A stretch of 51,843 nt of DNA from Crocinitomicaceae bacterium (GTDB taxonomy: Bacteria; Bacteroidota; Bacteroidia; Flavobacteriales_D; Crocinitomicaceae): contig JAIPAL010000007.1 of NCBI GenBank assembly GCA_021740085.1, forward strand, positions 1-51,843, given 5' to 3'. Numbering within the stretch: the stretch's first letter is position 1; each line of letters opens with the position of its first letter. The position numbers were made by a program, and so were the translations under genes. Under the pieces are notes generated by a model. It had not been told where the DNA came from and did no database searches. It saw only the letters and a list, made by a program, of their open reading frames with translations. Positions 8,873-16,709 of the stretch are shown here, in pieces.

Positions 8873-8938
8873 GATATTTATGTTTCGAGTACCAATGGGA
8901 GAATTCTGAGGATTTCTAAGATTGGTATTTCAAAGTAA
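8873..8938 (+). pseudogene. 3' remnant of a second Asp-box propeller gene
   Basis: Twenty-one codons and a stop (DIYVSSTNGRILRISKIG...) match the last residues of the 5887-6996 protein (EFVYASSTNGRILRISKLG). At the DNA level 8877-8928 aligns with 6941-6992 with only a few mismatches. Immediately upstream the frame is closed by TAG codons and nothing else of the gene remains within the 125-base gap back to 8747. This is the tail of a deleted or interrupted tandem copy. Confidence 0.8.
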
Positions 8939-9021
8939 TGGGAGGATTAGATCTAAACTCCCTTTGCCAATAAATCAGAATAACAAATTGGATTTTCTAA
9001 TAATAATTATATACTTAGTAA

Positions 9022-9252
9022 CTATTGGCTTTCTTCCGAATCTTCGTTAGTAAGATAAGCAAGAATCATAAATATCAACCCCATACCTGAAATTAATAAT
9101 CTGCTTGTAAGTCCATCGCCAAGCAAATTAACGATTTCATTTGCAATAGATTTTAAGCCAATGCAGATAAGGAATTCATATTCAAATCCAACGTAATTTA
9201 ACATGATAGAAAATAATCCAAAAAGGACCAAAACAGCACCAAATTTTTTCAT
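9022..9252 (-). CDS. Small two-pass membrane protein of unknown function (76 aa)
   Basis: MKKFGAVLVLFGLFSIML begins a first hydrophobic segment (residues about 4-20), and LLISGMGLIFMILAYL near the end is a second; the tail NEDSEESQ is acidic. The order suggests a small inner-membrane protein. I do not recognise the family. It follows the repeat-protein gene 9339-9674 on the same strand after an 86-base gap and could be co-transcribed with it. The good start context and clean hydrophobic pattern support a real gene, but it is short. Confidence 0.5.
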   Translation of the reverse strand: MKKFGAVLVLFGLFSIMLNYVGFEYEFLICIGLKSIANEIVNLLGDGLTSRLLISGMGLIFMILAYLTNEDSEESQ

Positions 9253-9338
9253 GTAATTATAATAAAATACGGACTATTTTAGGTTTCTGAATTCAGCTTG
9301 TTAATTTAAGTGTTTTTATAACTGAAAGACAAGCTAGT

Positions 9339-9674
9339 TTAATACATCAAACTTTTCTTAGCGGAATTTCTCCAACCGGCATAAGATTCGCGGTCTACAA
9401 AATAAATTTTTATATCCGCATAGGACTCCCTATCTACGAAAAATATTTTTTTTTGAGCATATGATTCACGATCTACAAAAAACCATTTACCATCATTTTT
9501 GCCCGCATAACTTTCGCGATCCACTTTATAAACTAATAAATCAGCGTAGCTCTCACGATCAACAACAAATACTTTTACATCTGCATAAGACTCTCTGCTA
9601 ACTGCATATACCTTTTGAGCATTTGCCACTACAAACGTGAGTAAAAACGTTGCTAAAATCAATAATTTTCTCAT
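9339..9674 (-). CDS. Secreted 7(1) septoil-knot / DUF6150-like repeat protein, copy A
   Basis: 111 residues: a signal peptide (MRKLLILATFLLTFVVANA, cut before QKVYAV), then six repeats of about 13 residues, each with a beta strand followed by (S/D)RESYA, and a C-terminal tail WRNSAKKSLMY. The periodic V-x-RESYAD pattern is, as I recall, that of Pfam DUF6150, renamed the 7(1) septoil knot domain because its small all-beta fold is predicted, and I believe also shown experimentally, to be a 7-crossing knot. Function is unknown. The six RESYA motifs are spelled by six different 15-base sequences. The gene has the same length as copies B and C, shares its upstream leader with B, and would be exported to the periplasm. 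Confidence 0.75.
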   Translation of the reverse strand: MRKLLILATFLLTFVVANAQKVYAVSRESYADVKVFVVDRESYADLLVYKVDRESYAGKNDGKWFFVDRESYAQKKIFFVDRESYADIKIYFVDRESYAGWRNSAKKSLMY

Positions 9675-9687
9675 AACACTTAATTTT

Positions 9688-9739
9688 TAAATTTTCTCCT
9701 ACTCTTATCGATTTTCGGATTACTCGGTGTATTTTCCGC
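9688..9739 (-). repeat. Conserved 52-nt leader upstream of knot gene A
   Basis: Identical base for base to 10632-10683, and at the same distance (about 13 bases) upstream of the start codon. The coding sequences downstream are far more diverged. I see no TAnnTTTG box in it, so it may be transcribed leader rather than promoter. It is absent upstream of copy C. Confidence 0.85.
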
Positions 9740-9804
9740 CAGAGCGGAGTTTTTTTTTTCTTGGCTCTACTTATTATTTTGCGCAGTAATTAATAGGTAT
9801 TATT

Positions 9805-10185
9805 CTAATTTAACTCTTTAAGCAATTCCCAATGAAAACCTTCATCTTCTTGTTCTTCATCTTGCCAACCATGGTAAAGAGCAACACCAGTAACTGAAGG
9901 AATGATATAATAATAATCCCCTGCTCCAGCCCACCAGCCTCCACAAGCTGAAATTGCAGTTTTAGGAACGCCTAAATAAAATTCACTTTTATCCACAATA
10001 CTTGCATTACCATGAATTGTTTCTATTAGGATTTTCTTTTCATTGTATTGCACGTATATTGCAGATGTAGGATTTTCATCCTCATCAACTATTTCTACGA
10101 TAATAAATTTAGCATCTGCATTTGATTGTGCATTAGCAACTGCAAAAAACAGCATCATTAGTGCCAATGTAAATATTTTTCTCAT
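9805..10185 (-). CDS. Small secreted protein of unknown function (126 aa)
   Basis: Signal peptide MRKIFTLALMMLFFAVANA is followed by QSNADAKFIIVEIVDEDENP. The mature part of about 107 residues is acidic, with a Gly/Trp/Tyr-rich stretch (CGGWWAGAGDYYYIIP) near the middle and an acidic HGWQDEEQEDEGFHWEL near the end. The signal peptide closely resembles that of 11169-11669 (MKKIFALILMMLFFAVFDVYS), but the mature parts do not obviously match. It sits between knot genes B and A on the same strand. Family not recognised. Confidence 0.6.
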   Translation of the reverse strand: MRKIFTLALMMLFFAVANAQSNADAKFIIVEIVDEDENPTSAIYVQYNEKKILIETIHGNASIVDKSEFYLGVPKTAISACGGWWAGAGDYYYIIPSVTGVALYHGWQDEEQEDEGFHWELLKELN

Positions 10186-10283
10186 TTTACTTTGTTTTGG
10201 TTTAATTTAATTCCCTTCTCATTTGGATAAGTAGATTACGCCTTGATTATTTAAGTGAATTTATAACAGAAAGACAAGCTAGT

Positions 10284-10619
10284 TTAATACATCAAACTTT
10301 TCTTAGCGGAATTTTTCCAACCAGCATAAGCTTGATTATCTACAAAAAATATTTTCAAATCTGCATAGGCTTGATTACTCACGAAAAATATTTTCTTGTC
10401 AGCGTATGCTTGATTATCTACGAAGTACCATTTACCATCATTTTTCCCTGCATAAGCTTGATTGGATACTTTATAAACCAACAAATCGGCATAGGCCTGG
10501 TTATCCACAACAAATACTTTAACATCAGCATAAGCTTGATTTGAAACACTAAATATTTTCTGTGCATTGGCAAACCCAAGCGTGAGCAACATAGTTGCTA
10601 AAATCAATAAATTTCTCAT
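10284..10619 (-). CDS. Secreted 7(1) septoil-knot / DUF6150-like repeat protein, copy B (NQAYA type)
   Basis: 111 residues when started at the ATG at 10617-10619 (MRNLLILATMLLTLGFANA signal peptide). The frame continues to an ATG at 10688, but that extension is basic, runs over the conserved leader and would bury the signal peptide. The mature chain has six repeats aligned one-to-one with copies A and C, yet every RESYA is replaced by NQAYA, while the strands between (VKVFVV, LLVYKV, KNDGKWYFV, KKIFFV, LKIFFV) and the tail KNSAKKSLMY are kept. The residue before each motif alternates Ser, Asp, Ser, Asp, Ser, Asp. Same fold assignment as copy A, by inference. Confidence 0.75.
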   Translation of the reverse strand: MRNLLILATMLLTLGFANAQKIFSVSNQAYADVKVFVVDNQAYADLLVYKVSNQAYAGKNDGKWYFVDNQAYADKKIFFVSNQAYADLKIFFVDNQAYAGWKNSAKKSLMY

Positions 10620-10631
10620 ATTTTTAAATTT

Positions 10632-10683
10632 TAAATTTTCTCCTACTCTTATCGATTTTCGGATTACTCGGTGTATTTTCCGC
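10632..10683 (-). repeat. Conserved 52-nt leader upstream of knot gene B
   Basis: Exact copy of 9688-9739, 12 bases upstream of the copy B start. It lies in the 103-base gap between B and C, so B may have its own expression signal even if C is transcribed through it. Confidence 0.85.
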
Positions 10684-10722
10684 TGCAAAAGAGTTTGCTT
10701 TTGGAAAAAAAGAAAACTTAGT

Positions 10723-11058
10723 TTAATACATCAAACTTTTCTTAGATGTATTTCTCCAACCGGCATAAGACTCACGGTTAACAAAATAAATTTTAATATC
10801 TGCATAGGACTCTCGATCGACGAAATATATTTTTTTTTGAGCATATGATTCACGGTCAACAAAAAACCATTTACCATCATTTTTACCTGCATAGCTTTCG
10901 CGATCCACTTTATAAACTAATAAATCAGCGTAGCTCTCACGATCGACTACAAATACTTTCACATCCGCATAAGACTCACGGTCAACGGAATAAATTTTTT
11001 GAGCATTAACAGCTCCAAATGTGAGCAACATAGTTGCTAAAATCAATGAATTTTTCAT
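10723..11058 (-). CDS. Secreted 7(1) septoil-knot / DUF6150-like repeat protein, copy C
   Basis: 111 residues, with signal peptide MKNSLILATMLLTFGAVNA cut before QKIYSV. Six repeats carry RESYA as in copy A, with the final one preceded by Asn instead of Asp, and the tail is WRNTSKKSLMY. Codons at repeats 2 and 4 are the same as in copy A, showing that the repeats correspond position by position and that A and C share an ancestor with repeats already diverged. The gene is upstream of copy B on the same strand, and its upstream region differs from the leader shared by A and B. Function unknown; expected periplasmic or outer surface. Confidence 0.75.
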   Translation of the reverse strand: MKNSLILATMLLTFGAVNAQKIYSVDRESYADVKVFVVDRESYADLLVYKVDRESYAGKNDGKWFFVDRESYAQKKIYFVDRESYADIKIYFVNRESYAGWRNTSKKSLMY

Positions 11059-11168
11059 ATTGTTTATTTATAATAGTTGTTATTCCTTTTTCATTAAAGG
11101 ATGATTTTACAATTACATTTTATTTCCTCTAGCATGAATCAATAAATTGACCAAACTTCTCGGGGATG

Positions 11169-11669
11169 TTAATTAAATTTCTTATAAAAAGTAGTTGGAC
11201 CTTTGCATGATTCACTCGAAGTATTCGTGATCCGAATTTCAGTTAAATCATAACCAATAAAAGTTTCTACCGATTTCATTTTTACTAAAATAGTTAAATT
11301 TTCATCTTTATACTGCCAAGTTAAACCTGAAATATTTGTTAAATCATATAAAGTTACATCTTCGCATAAAAGTGATATTTTGGGAAAATAAGAAAAATGC
11401 ATTTTTGATCTAGTAACTACCGAAGGATCTGGAAAACCATTTTCTGAAACCAAATAATAACCAATTCTCCAACAACTATCGAGTCGACTATCACTATTGT
11501 CTTTATCAGACGTGTTATATATTTCATAATAAAATTCTCCTTCATACAATTCTTCATATTTATTAAGTATATCATTCACTTTTTCTTCTTTGGTTCTTAA
11601 GTCTTGTGAATAAACATCAAAAACTGCAAAGAACAGCATCATTAATATTAGAGCGAATATTTTTTTCAT
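11169..11669 (-). CDS. Small secreted protein of unknown function (166 aa)
   Basis: Signal peptide MKKIFALILMMLFFAVFDVYS, cut before QDLRTKEEK. The mature region begins with a charged helical stretch (KEEKVNDILNKYEELYEG), then a beta-rich part with two central cysteines (DSCWRIGYYL and SLLCEDVTLYDL) and a third near the end (SESCKGPTTFYKKFN). No family recognised. It is the first gene of the minus-strand run leading into the knot array, and its signal peptide resembles that of 9805-10185. The 211-base gap to the divergent T9SS gene is A/T-rich with no full TAnnTTTG box that I could place for this gene. Confidence 0.6.
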   Translation of the reverse strand: MKKIFALILMMLFFAVFDVYSQDLRTKEEKVNDILNKYEELYEGEFYYEIYNTSDKDNSDSRLDSCWRIGYYLVSENGFPDPSVVTRSKMHFSYFPKISLLCEDVTLYDLTNISGLTWQYKDENLTILVKMKSVETFIGYDLTEIRITNTSSESCKGPTTFYKKFN

Positions 11670-11880
11670 TTTAATTTGTTTGGGTTTATTTATTTTTATT
11701 TTCGTTTAACCAAATAGTTTTCACTTTGTTGTTCTGTCGCTGCGGAGTGGTTTCTGATCTCCACTTTTTTAATTATCAACTAATGTACTGTTTTTTAATT
11801 AATTATTTGAATTAATTAATTCTAAATAAAAAAAATCCATTACTGAAGTTTTCTTTATCTTTAACACTTAAAATAGTATT

Positions 11881-14800
11881 ATGAAATTGCTTGTCTTAAT
11901 TTGTCTCTTGACCGTTACTTTCATTTGCAAAGCGCAGCAAATCCCATCAGCTACAGAAATAGCTAGCCTACCTTTATGGGCGCAAAAAATGTATGGTGAG
12001 CATCCAAATGTGCTGGAGGTTTCTACACTCTACACGGAATATTACAGAGCTAATTCTTTTGAAAAAAATTACCATACGCAATATTTTAAAAGATGGAAGC
12101 GTAAGTACATTGCTCAACTAGACGATCAAGGTTTTCCTATCGTTTATTCACCGGAAGAACAAGCGCTAATCGACCAAACTTATTTACACAAACAAAGCGT
12201 TAACAAGAGTTCGAATTGGTCTGTTGTTGGTCCAATTACAAATTATCAAGAAAATAATACCCAAGGCTCTGGTCAAACGAATGTGTATGCTGTCGACCAA
12301 TGCTTGGCACAGCCTAATTTCATGTTTTGTGGTACAGAACCTGGGGAAGTATACAAAAGTATAGATGGTGGTCAAAATTGGACGAACAGCTCCATGTCAC
12401 TCGATTTTGGAAGTGGTGTCACTGCTGTTGAAATAAGTCCTACCAATCCTTTAGTTGTTTTCGCAGGTGGAAATAAAGGCGTTTTTCGTTCTACTGATGG
12501 CGGCGCATCATGGACCAACGTCCTACCCCAAACTAATTTTGGGGTCAACGAAATCCTTATCAACCCAGGAAATGAACAACTAGTATTCGCAGCAACGGAT
12601 AAAGGGCTTTACCGATCGACAGACGGCGGCGCGAATTGGACGCAATTATACACGACTGCCTGCTATGATATTAAATGTAAAGCCAATAGCAATAGCGAAA
12701 TGTACTGCGTAAAGAATAACAACGCACTCATTAAATGTGAATTCTTTAAATCTACTGATTTTGGCGCTACCTGGACCATTCAGTCAGCTGGTTGGTACAA
12801 TTCAACAGATCCAGCGAGAAATGACGGAGGTGCTAGAATTGCTGTAACACCCGCCAATCCTAATCGAGTATATGTCTATTTAATTGGGGAATCCAAAGCC
12901 AACGATTATGGATTTATTGGAATCTATAAAAGCGATGATAGCGGAACAACTTGGAGTAATCCCAGCGGAATTGACGGAGGACCTTACGACGCTACCCATA
13001 TCAACTTAGCCATTGGTTGGGCCACTTGGCTGTATCACCAGGGATTTTATAATTGTGCCATCGCAGCGTCGCCTACCAACGCAGACGAAATCTTGATTGG
13101 TGGCTTGAACTTGTATCGCTCGACCAACGGAGGACAAACTTTCACATCTGTTTCGGGCTATGTAGGTGGACCTTTGGGACTACACGTCGACAACCAAGAC
13201 TTTCGAGTGATTGGAAATACTACTTGGATTTCTACCGATGGAGGGATTTATAAATCCAATGATTTTTTCACTTCGCAATTCCTTTTTAAAATGTCGGGCG
13301 TACACGGATCCGATTACTGGGGATTTGGAAGCGGATGGAATGAAGATGTATTGGTCGGAGGATTATACCACAATGGAAACATAGCCTATCATGAAAATTA
13401 TGGCAACGGAAACTTTTTAGAATTAGGCGGTGGTGAAGCACCGACAGGATACGTTAATCCGGGTATAAATAGAAAAACCTATTATTCAGATATAGGCGGG
13501 AAATTTATTCCTTTACAACTAGCAGACCCAATTACCGGAACACCATTTGGTATGGCTCCTAACGAAAGCTATTATGCAGCCGAATCGAGTGAATTTGAAT
13601 TTCATCCCAATTGCTACAGCATTGGTTATTTAGGAAAAGAAAATGCAATATGGAAAACCACGGATGCAGGTGCTTCTTTTAACCTACTCTATACATTTGG
13701 TACGAACGTGAACAATGGAGTTCGTTATATAGAAGTAGGATCAAATAATCCCAATATTTTATATGTGAATCAACAACCGGCGTCAGGAAATATCGGGACA
13801 CTTTGGAAATCTATTGATGGAGGTATTTCATGGAATACATGCTTCATTCCAGCCGGTAACAGTAGAAGAATGGTCTTAAGTTTGGATCCTACCAACGCAA
13901 ATAATTTATGGATCGCCTACCCAGATGGCTCAAATGGCTTTAAAGTATTTAAAACAAGTGATGGCGGTTCCACATGGACAAATTTATCCTCGTCCATTCT
14001 CAATAATGAAAGCATACAATCCATAGTTCACATTCCTGGTACAAATGGAGGAATTTATGCAGCAACCAACAAAGCCGTTTATTACAGAAACAATACGACC
14101 AATTGGGTAATAGACAACGCCGGTTTACCCACTTTTACGAACGGGAATATTTTACGTCCATTTTTTAGAGACAATAAAATTAGATTAGCTTCTTATGGAA
14201 AGGGAATTTGGGAAAGCCAATTAAATGAAACACCCAGCTTTCCAATAGCACGAATAAACGTGGATAAATTAAGTCAAATGGGAATTTGTGATTTAGATTC
14301 CTTCTACTTTGAAGACCATTCTTTTTTAAATCACACTAATGCACAATGGAATTGGACTTTCCCGACAGGTTCTCCATCGACATCGTCACAGAGAAACCCA
14401 TCGGTGCTATTTAATCAAGCGGGTTCCCATTTAGCTGTTTTACAGGTTACCGATGCCAATGGCCAAAGCGACATCGACAGTTTGTATGTGCAAGTCAGTT
14501 TTTACACCTTACCGACCTTGGTTCAAGAAGATTTTGAAGGTAATTTCATTCCCAATGGATGGTCAATTGACAATCAAGACAACGGGGCATCATGGACCCT
14601 ATCTAGCACAGCGGGTGGATTTGGGAACTCTTCGAAGTCGGCACTTTTCAACAACTACGATAATGACTCCCAGGGCAGCTTTGACGACTTAATTGTCAAT
14701 TTTGATGCGAGTACTATTGCAGCAAATCCATACTTGACCTACGATGTTGCCTATGCACGATGGGGAGCTGGTTATTCAGACACCTTGGTCATTCTAGCTT

Positions 14801-15279
14801 CAACAGACTGTGGTCTTACTTACCAAGAATTGTATATGGATGGCGGTGTCACCTTAGCAACAGCTCCAGACATCCAAAGTTTCTTTACACCAAGTGCTAC
14901 ACAATGGCGTAAGGACAGTTTAAATTTACTTTTCTACGATGGGGTGAATAACTTACAAATTGCCTTTAGAAACAAAGGTGATTGGGGGAATAACCTTTAC
15001 ATTGATAATGTTAATCTTGACAATCAATCAGGCTTGTTAGAGCCAAAAGAAGAATACCTAAGTATTTTTCCAAATCCAACCCAAGGAGACGCCCTATTAA
15101 CCATTAAAACAATTCCATTTTCAAAAATAAAAATCATTGATATGAACGGGAAATTAGTCCAAGAAGCAAAAGGAGAGGGAATCCTTACTATTCCTTTAAA
15201 TAAATTAAAATCTGGAACCTATATGGTTAATATTGAGAGTGCCACTAAAATTTGGAATAAACCCTTGATTATTCGTTGA
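11881..15279 (+). CDS. T9SS type A sorting-domain protein with Asp-box propeller and PKD-like domain
   Basis: 1132 residues. A signal peptide (MKLLVLICLLTVTFICKA, cut before QQIPS) precedes two seven-bladed-type propeller regions with about ten Asp-box or near Asp-box motifs, for example SIDGGQNW, STDGGASW, STDGGANW, SDDSGTTW and TSDGGSTW. Near residues 800-870 there is a PKD-like segment (WNWTFPTGSPSTSSQRNPSV), then a jelly-roll-like segment with FEGNFIPNGWSIDN, and last a type A sorting domain (SIFPNPTQGDALLTI, GKLVQEA, SGTYMVNIES). The protein should cross the outer membrane through the type IX system and be anchored or released at the surface. The blade motifs are related to VPS10/sortilin and sialidase propellers; enzymatic activity is not implied. 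Confidence 0.9.
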   Translation: MKLLVLICLLTVTFICKAQQIPSATEIASLPLWAQKMYGEHPNVLEVSTLYTEYYRANSFEKNYHTQYFKRWKRKYIAQLDDQGFPIVYSPEEQALIDQTYLHKQSVNKSSNWSVVGPITNYQENNTQGSGQTNVYAVDQCLAQPNFMFCGTEPGEVYKSIDGGQNWTNSSMSLDFGSGVTAVEISPTNPLVVFAGGNKGVFRSTDGGASWTNVLPQTNFGVNEILINPGNEQLVFAATDKGLYRSTDGGANWTQLYTTACYDIKCKANSNSEMYCVKNNNALIKCEFFKSTDFGATWTIQSAGWYNSTDPARNDGGARIAVTPANPNRVYVYLIGESKANDYGFIGIYKSDDSGTTWSNPSGIDGGPYDATHINLAIGWATWLYHQGFYNCAIAASPTNADEILIGGLNLYRSTNGGQTFTSVSGYVGGPLGLHVDNQDFRVIGNTTWISTDGGIYKSNDFFTSQFLFKMSGVHGSDYWGFGSGWNEDVLVGGLYHNGNIAYHENYGNGNFLELGGGEAPTGYVNPGINRKTYYSDIGGKFIPLQLADPITGTPFGMAPNESYYAAESSEFEFHPNCYSIGYLGKENAIWKTTDAGASFNLLYTFGTNVNNGVRYIEVGSNNPNILYVNQQPASGNIGTLWKSIDGGISWNTCFIPAGNSRRMVLSLDPTNANNLWIAYPDGSNGFKVFKTSDGGSTWTNLSSSILNNESIQSIVHIPGTNGGIYAATNKAVYYRNNTTNWVIDNAGLPTFTNGNILRPFFRDNKIRLASYGKGIWESQLNETPSFPIARINVDKLSQMGICDLDSFYFEDHSFLNHTNAQWNWTFPTGSPSTSSQRNPSVLFNQAGSHLAVLQVTDANGQSDIDSLYVQVSFYTLPTLVQEDFEGNFIPNGWSIDNQDNGASWTLSSTAGGFGNSSKSALFNNYDNDSQGSFDDLIVNFDASTIAANPYLTYDVAYARWGAGYSDTLVILASTDCGLTYQELYMDGGVTLATAPDIQSFFTPSATQWRKDSLNLLFYDGVNNLQIAFRNKGDWGNNLYIDNVNLDNQSGLLEPKEEYLSIFPNPTQGDALLTIKTIPFSKIKIIDMNGKLVQEAKGEGILTIPLNKLKSGTYMVNIESATKIWNKPLIIR

Positions 15280-15282
15280 TAC

Positions 15283-15307
15283 TAAAATAGCAACAAAGCC
15301 TATTTTA
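15283..15307. terminator. Possible bidirectional hairpin between convergent genes
   Basis: TAAAATAG (15283-15290) pairs with CTATTTTA (15300-15307) over a nine-base loop, midway between the stop codons of two convergent genes. The stem is A/T-only apart from one pair and lacks a strong T-run. Confidence 0.35.
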
Positions 15308-15315
15308 CTACTCCC

Positions 15316-16707
15316 CTACTTGCCTTTCGCTTTGAGAACGATGGCTATCGTGTAAAACATAATTTTAACGTCTAAGGCGATGCTTCTGTTTTTTAGATAC
15401 AACAAATCAAATTTCATTCGATCCAACATTTGCTCTACGTTTTCAGCATAGCCATATTTCACCTGTCCCCAAGAAGTAATGCCAGGCCTTACTTTTGTCA
15501 GGTGTACATATTGAGGAGCCAGCTCCATGATTTTATCAATATAAAATTGACGTTCAGGTCTTGGCCCTACCAAAGACATATGTCCTAAAATAACATTGAT
15601 AAATTGAGGAAATTCATCGAGGCGGGTTTTTCGCATAAAGCGACCCGCTTTTGTAATACGTGAATCATTTGTAGAAGAAAGTTGTGGCCCTCCCTCTTCT
15701 GAATTTAAATACATCGTTCGAAACTTAATAATCCTAAAATTTCGACCATCCAATCCGACACGATCTTGTAAGTAAAATATAGGTCCTGAGGACGAGAATT
15801 TAACTGCACAAGCACAAATAAGATAAATTGGAATAAGGAGAATCAACGCGACGAATGAAACGATCAAATCCATTACTCTTTTTAAGGCCTGTTGCCAAAT
15901 TGGCATTGAATCACCCACAATTTCTAAGAGCAATGCACCATAAATATCCGTCATCTTTAAGCTGCCCGAAAGTAATTCATACATGTCTGGAAGAATTTTA
16001 ATCTTCACCCTACCATCTTGAATTCTTGTAATAATTTTTTGGATTCGGTTATGGTCAGAACTTTCAATAGCAATAATAACCTCTTCGACTTTATATTGAC
16101 TAATCAATACCTCCAACTTATCACAATGACCTAAATAATCTAATTGGTCCTCTAATAAGCGATCAGTACCATTGATGTTAATGTATCCAATCACATTATT
16201 TACTTGCCATTTCTGCGCTTTCAAGTCATTCAAAAGTCCCACAGCTTTCTCACTCCCACCAATAATGACCGTCCGGAAACCATTTCCTTCTTTACGCAAC
16301 GATTTTATTAAAACAGTAGCTAAAACAAGTCTAGAGGAAATTGCCAAAACGAACTCAAGAGAAAACAACAAGCCAAATGACCAATAATACATTTGATAAT
16401 TCGTAACCTTATCATCTAGAATTAGAAGAAAAAAGATGAAAACAGATCCAATGACAGTACCAAAAAAGGTTAGATTTAAAATTTTCAAGCGATAAATCCT
16501 GCGAATTTCATGGTAACTTCCTTGTAAATAGAAAATAAACAACCACAACAAGGGAACAATAATAATTCCTACCACAAAATTTTGATCGATCTCAAAGGGC
16601 TTATTTTCGAGCCATGTTTTTCGGAAGAAAAAAAATAGACTCCAAGCAATAACGGACATTAGCCAATCCAACAACAAAAAAAGACCAACCCAGGCTTTAT
16701 TATTCAT
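15316..16707 (-). CDS. Polyprenyl-phosphate sugar-1-phosphate transferase (WcaJ/WbaP type)
   Basis: 463 residues. The N-terminal third has about five membrane segments (residues 7-150); a Rossmann-like cytoplasmic domain follows (FRTVIIGGSEKAVGLLNDL), then one more hydrophobic segment (near 275-297) and the bacterial sugar transferase domain with FKFRTM-like IKFRTMYLNSEEG, TRLDEFPQFINVILGHMSLV, GPRPER and RPGITSWGQV. This is the full-length polyisoprenyl-phosphate hexose-1-phosphate transferase architecture, which starts capsule, exopolysaccharide or O-unit assembly on undecaprenyl phosphate. The upstream neighbours are a lipoprotein (2-base gap) and a Gfo/Idh dehydrogenase, consistent with an envelope-glycan operon. 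The sugar is unknown. Confidence 0.92.
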   Translation of the reverse strand: MNNKAWVGLFLLLDWLMSVIAWSLFFFFRKTWLENKPFEIDQNFVVGIIIVPLLWLFIFYLQGSYHEIRRIYRLKILNLTFFGTVIGSVFIFFLLILDDKVTNYQMYYWSFGLLFSLEFVLAISSRLVLATVLIKSLRKEGNGFRTVIIGGSEKAVGLLNDLKAQKWQVNNVIGYININGTDRLLEDQLDYLGHCDKLEVLISQYKVEEVIIAIESSDHNRIQKIITRIQDGRVKIKILPDMYELLSGSLKMTDIYGALLLEIVGDSMPIWQQALKRVMDLIVSFVALILLIPIYLICACAVKFSSSGPIFYLQDRVGLDGRNFRIIKFRTMYLNSEEGGPQLSSTNDSRITKAGRFMRKTRLDEFPQFINVILGHMSLVGPRPERQFYIDKIMELAPQYVHLTKVRPGITSWGQVKYGYAENVEQMLDRMKFDLLYLKNRSIALDVKIMFYTIAIVLKAKGK

Positions 16708-16709
16708 TT

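Noticed and set aside
9735-9758. Plus-strand hairpin TCCGC-caga-GCGGA followed by nine T
   Set aside because: It looks like a terminator on the plus strand, but no plus-strand gene ends there, and the hairpin is not kept beside the second copy of the leader.
10620-10688. 23-codon N-terminal extension of knot copy B
   Set aside because: It is basic, covers the conserved leader and would place the signal peptide internally; copies A and C have no such extension.
10332-10848. Plus-strand open frames across the knot genes
   Set aside because: They arise from the periodic repeats of copies B and C read on the wrong strand, giving artificial IGLI/SISL periodicity.
9339-11058. CRISPR-like array
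   Set aside because: The regular repeats are coding: they keep frame and vary at synonymous positions, and no cas gene is present.
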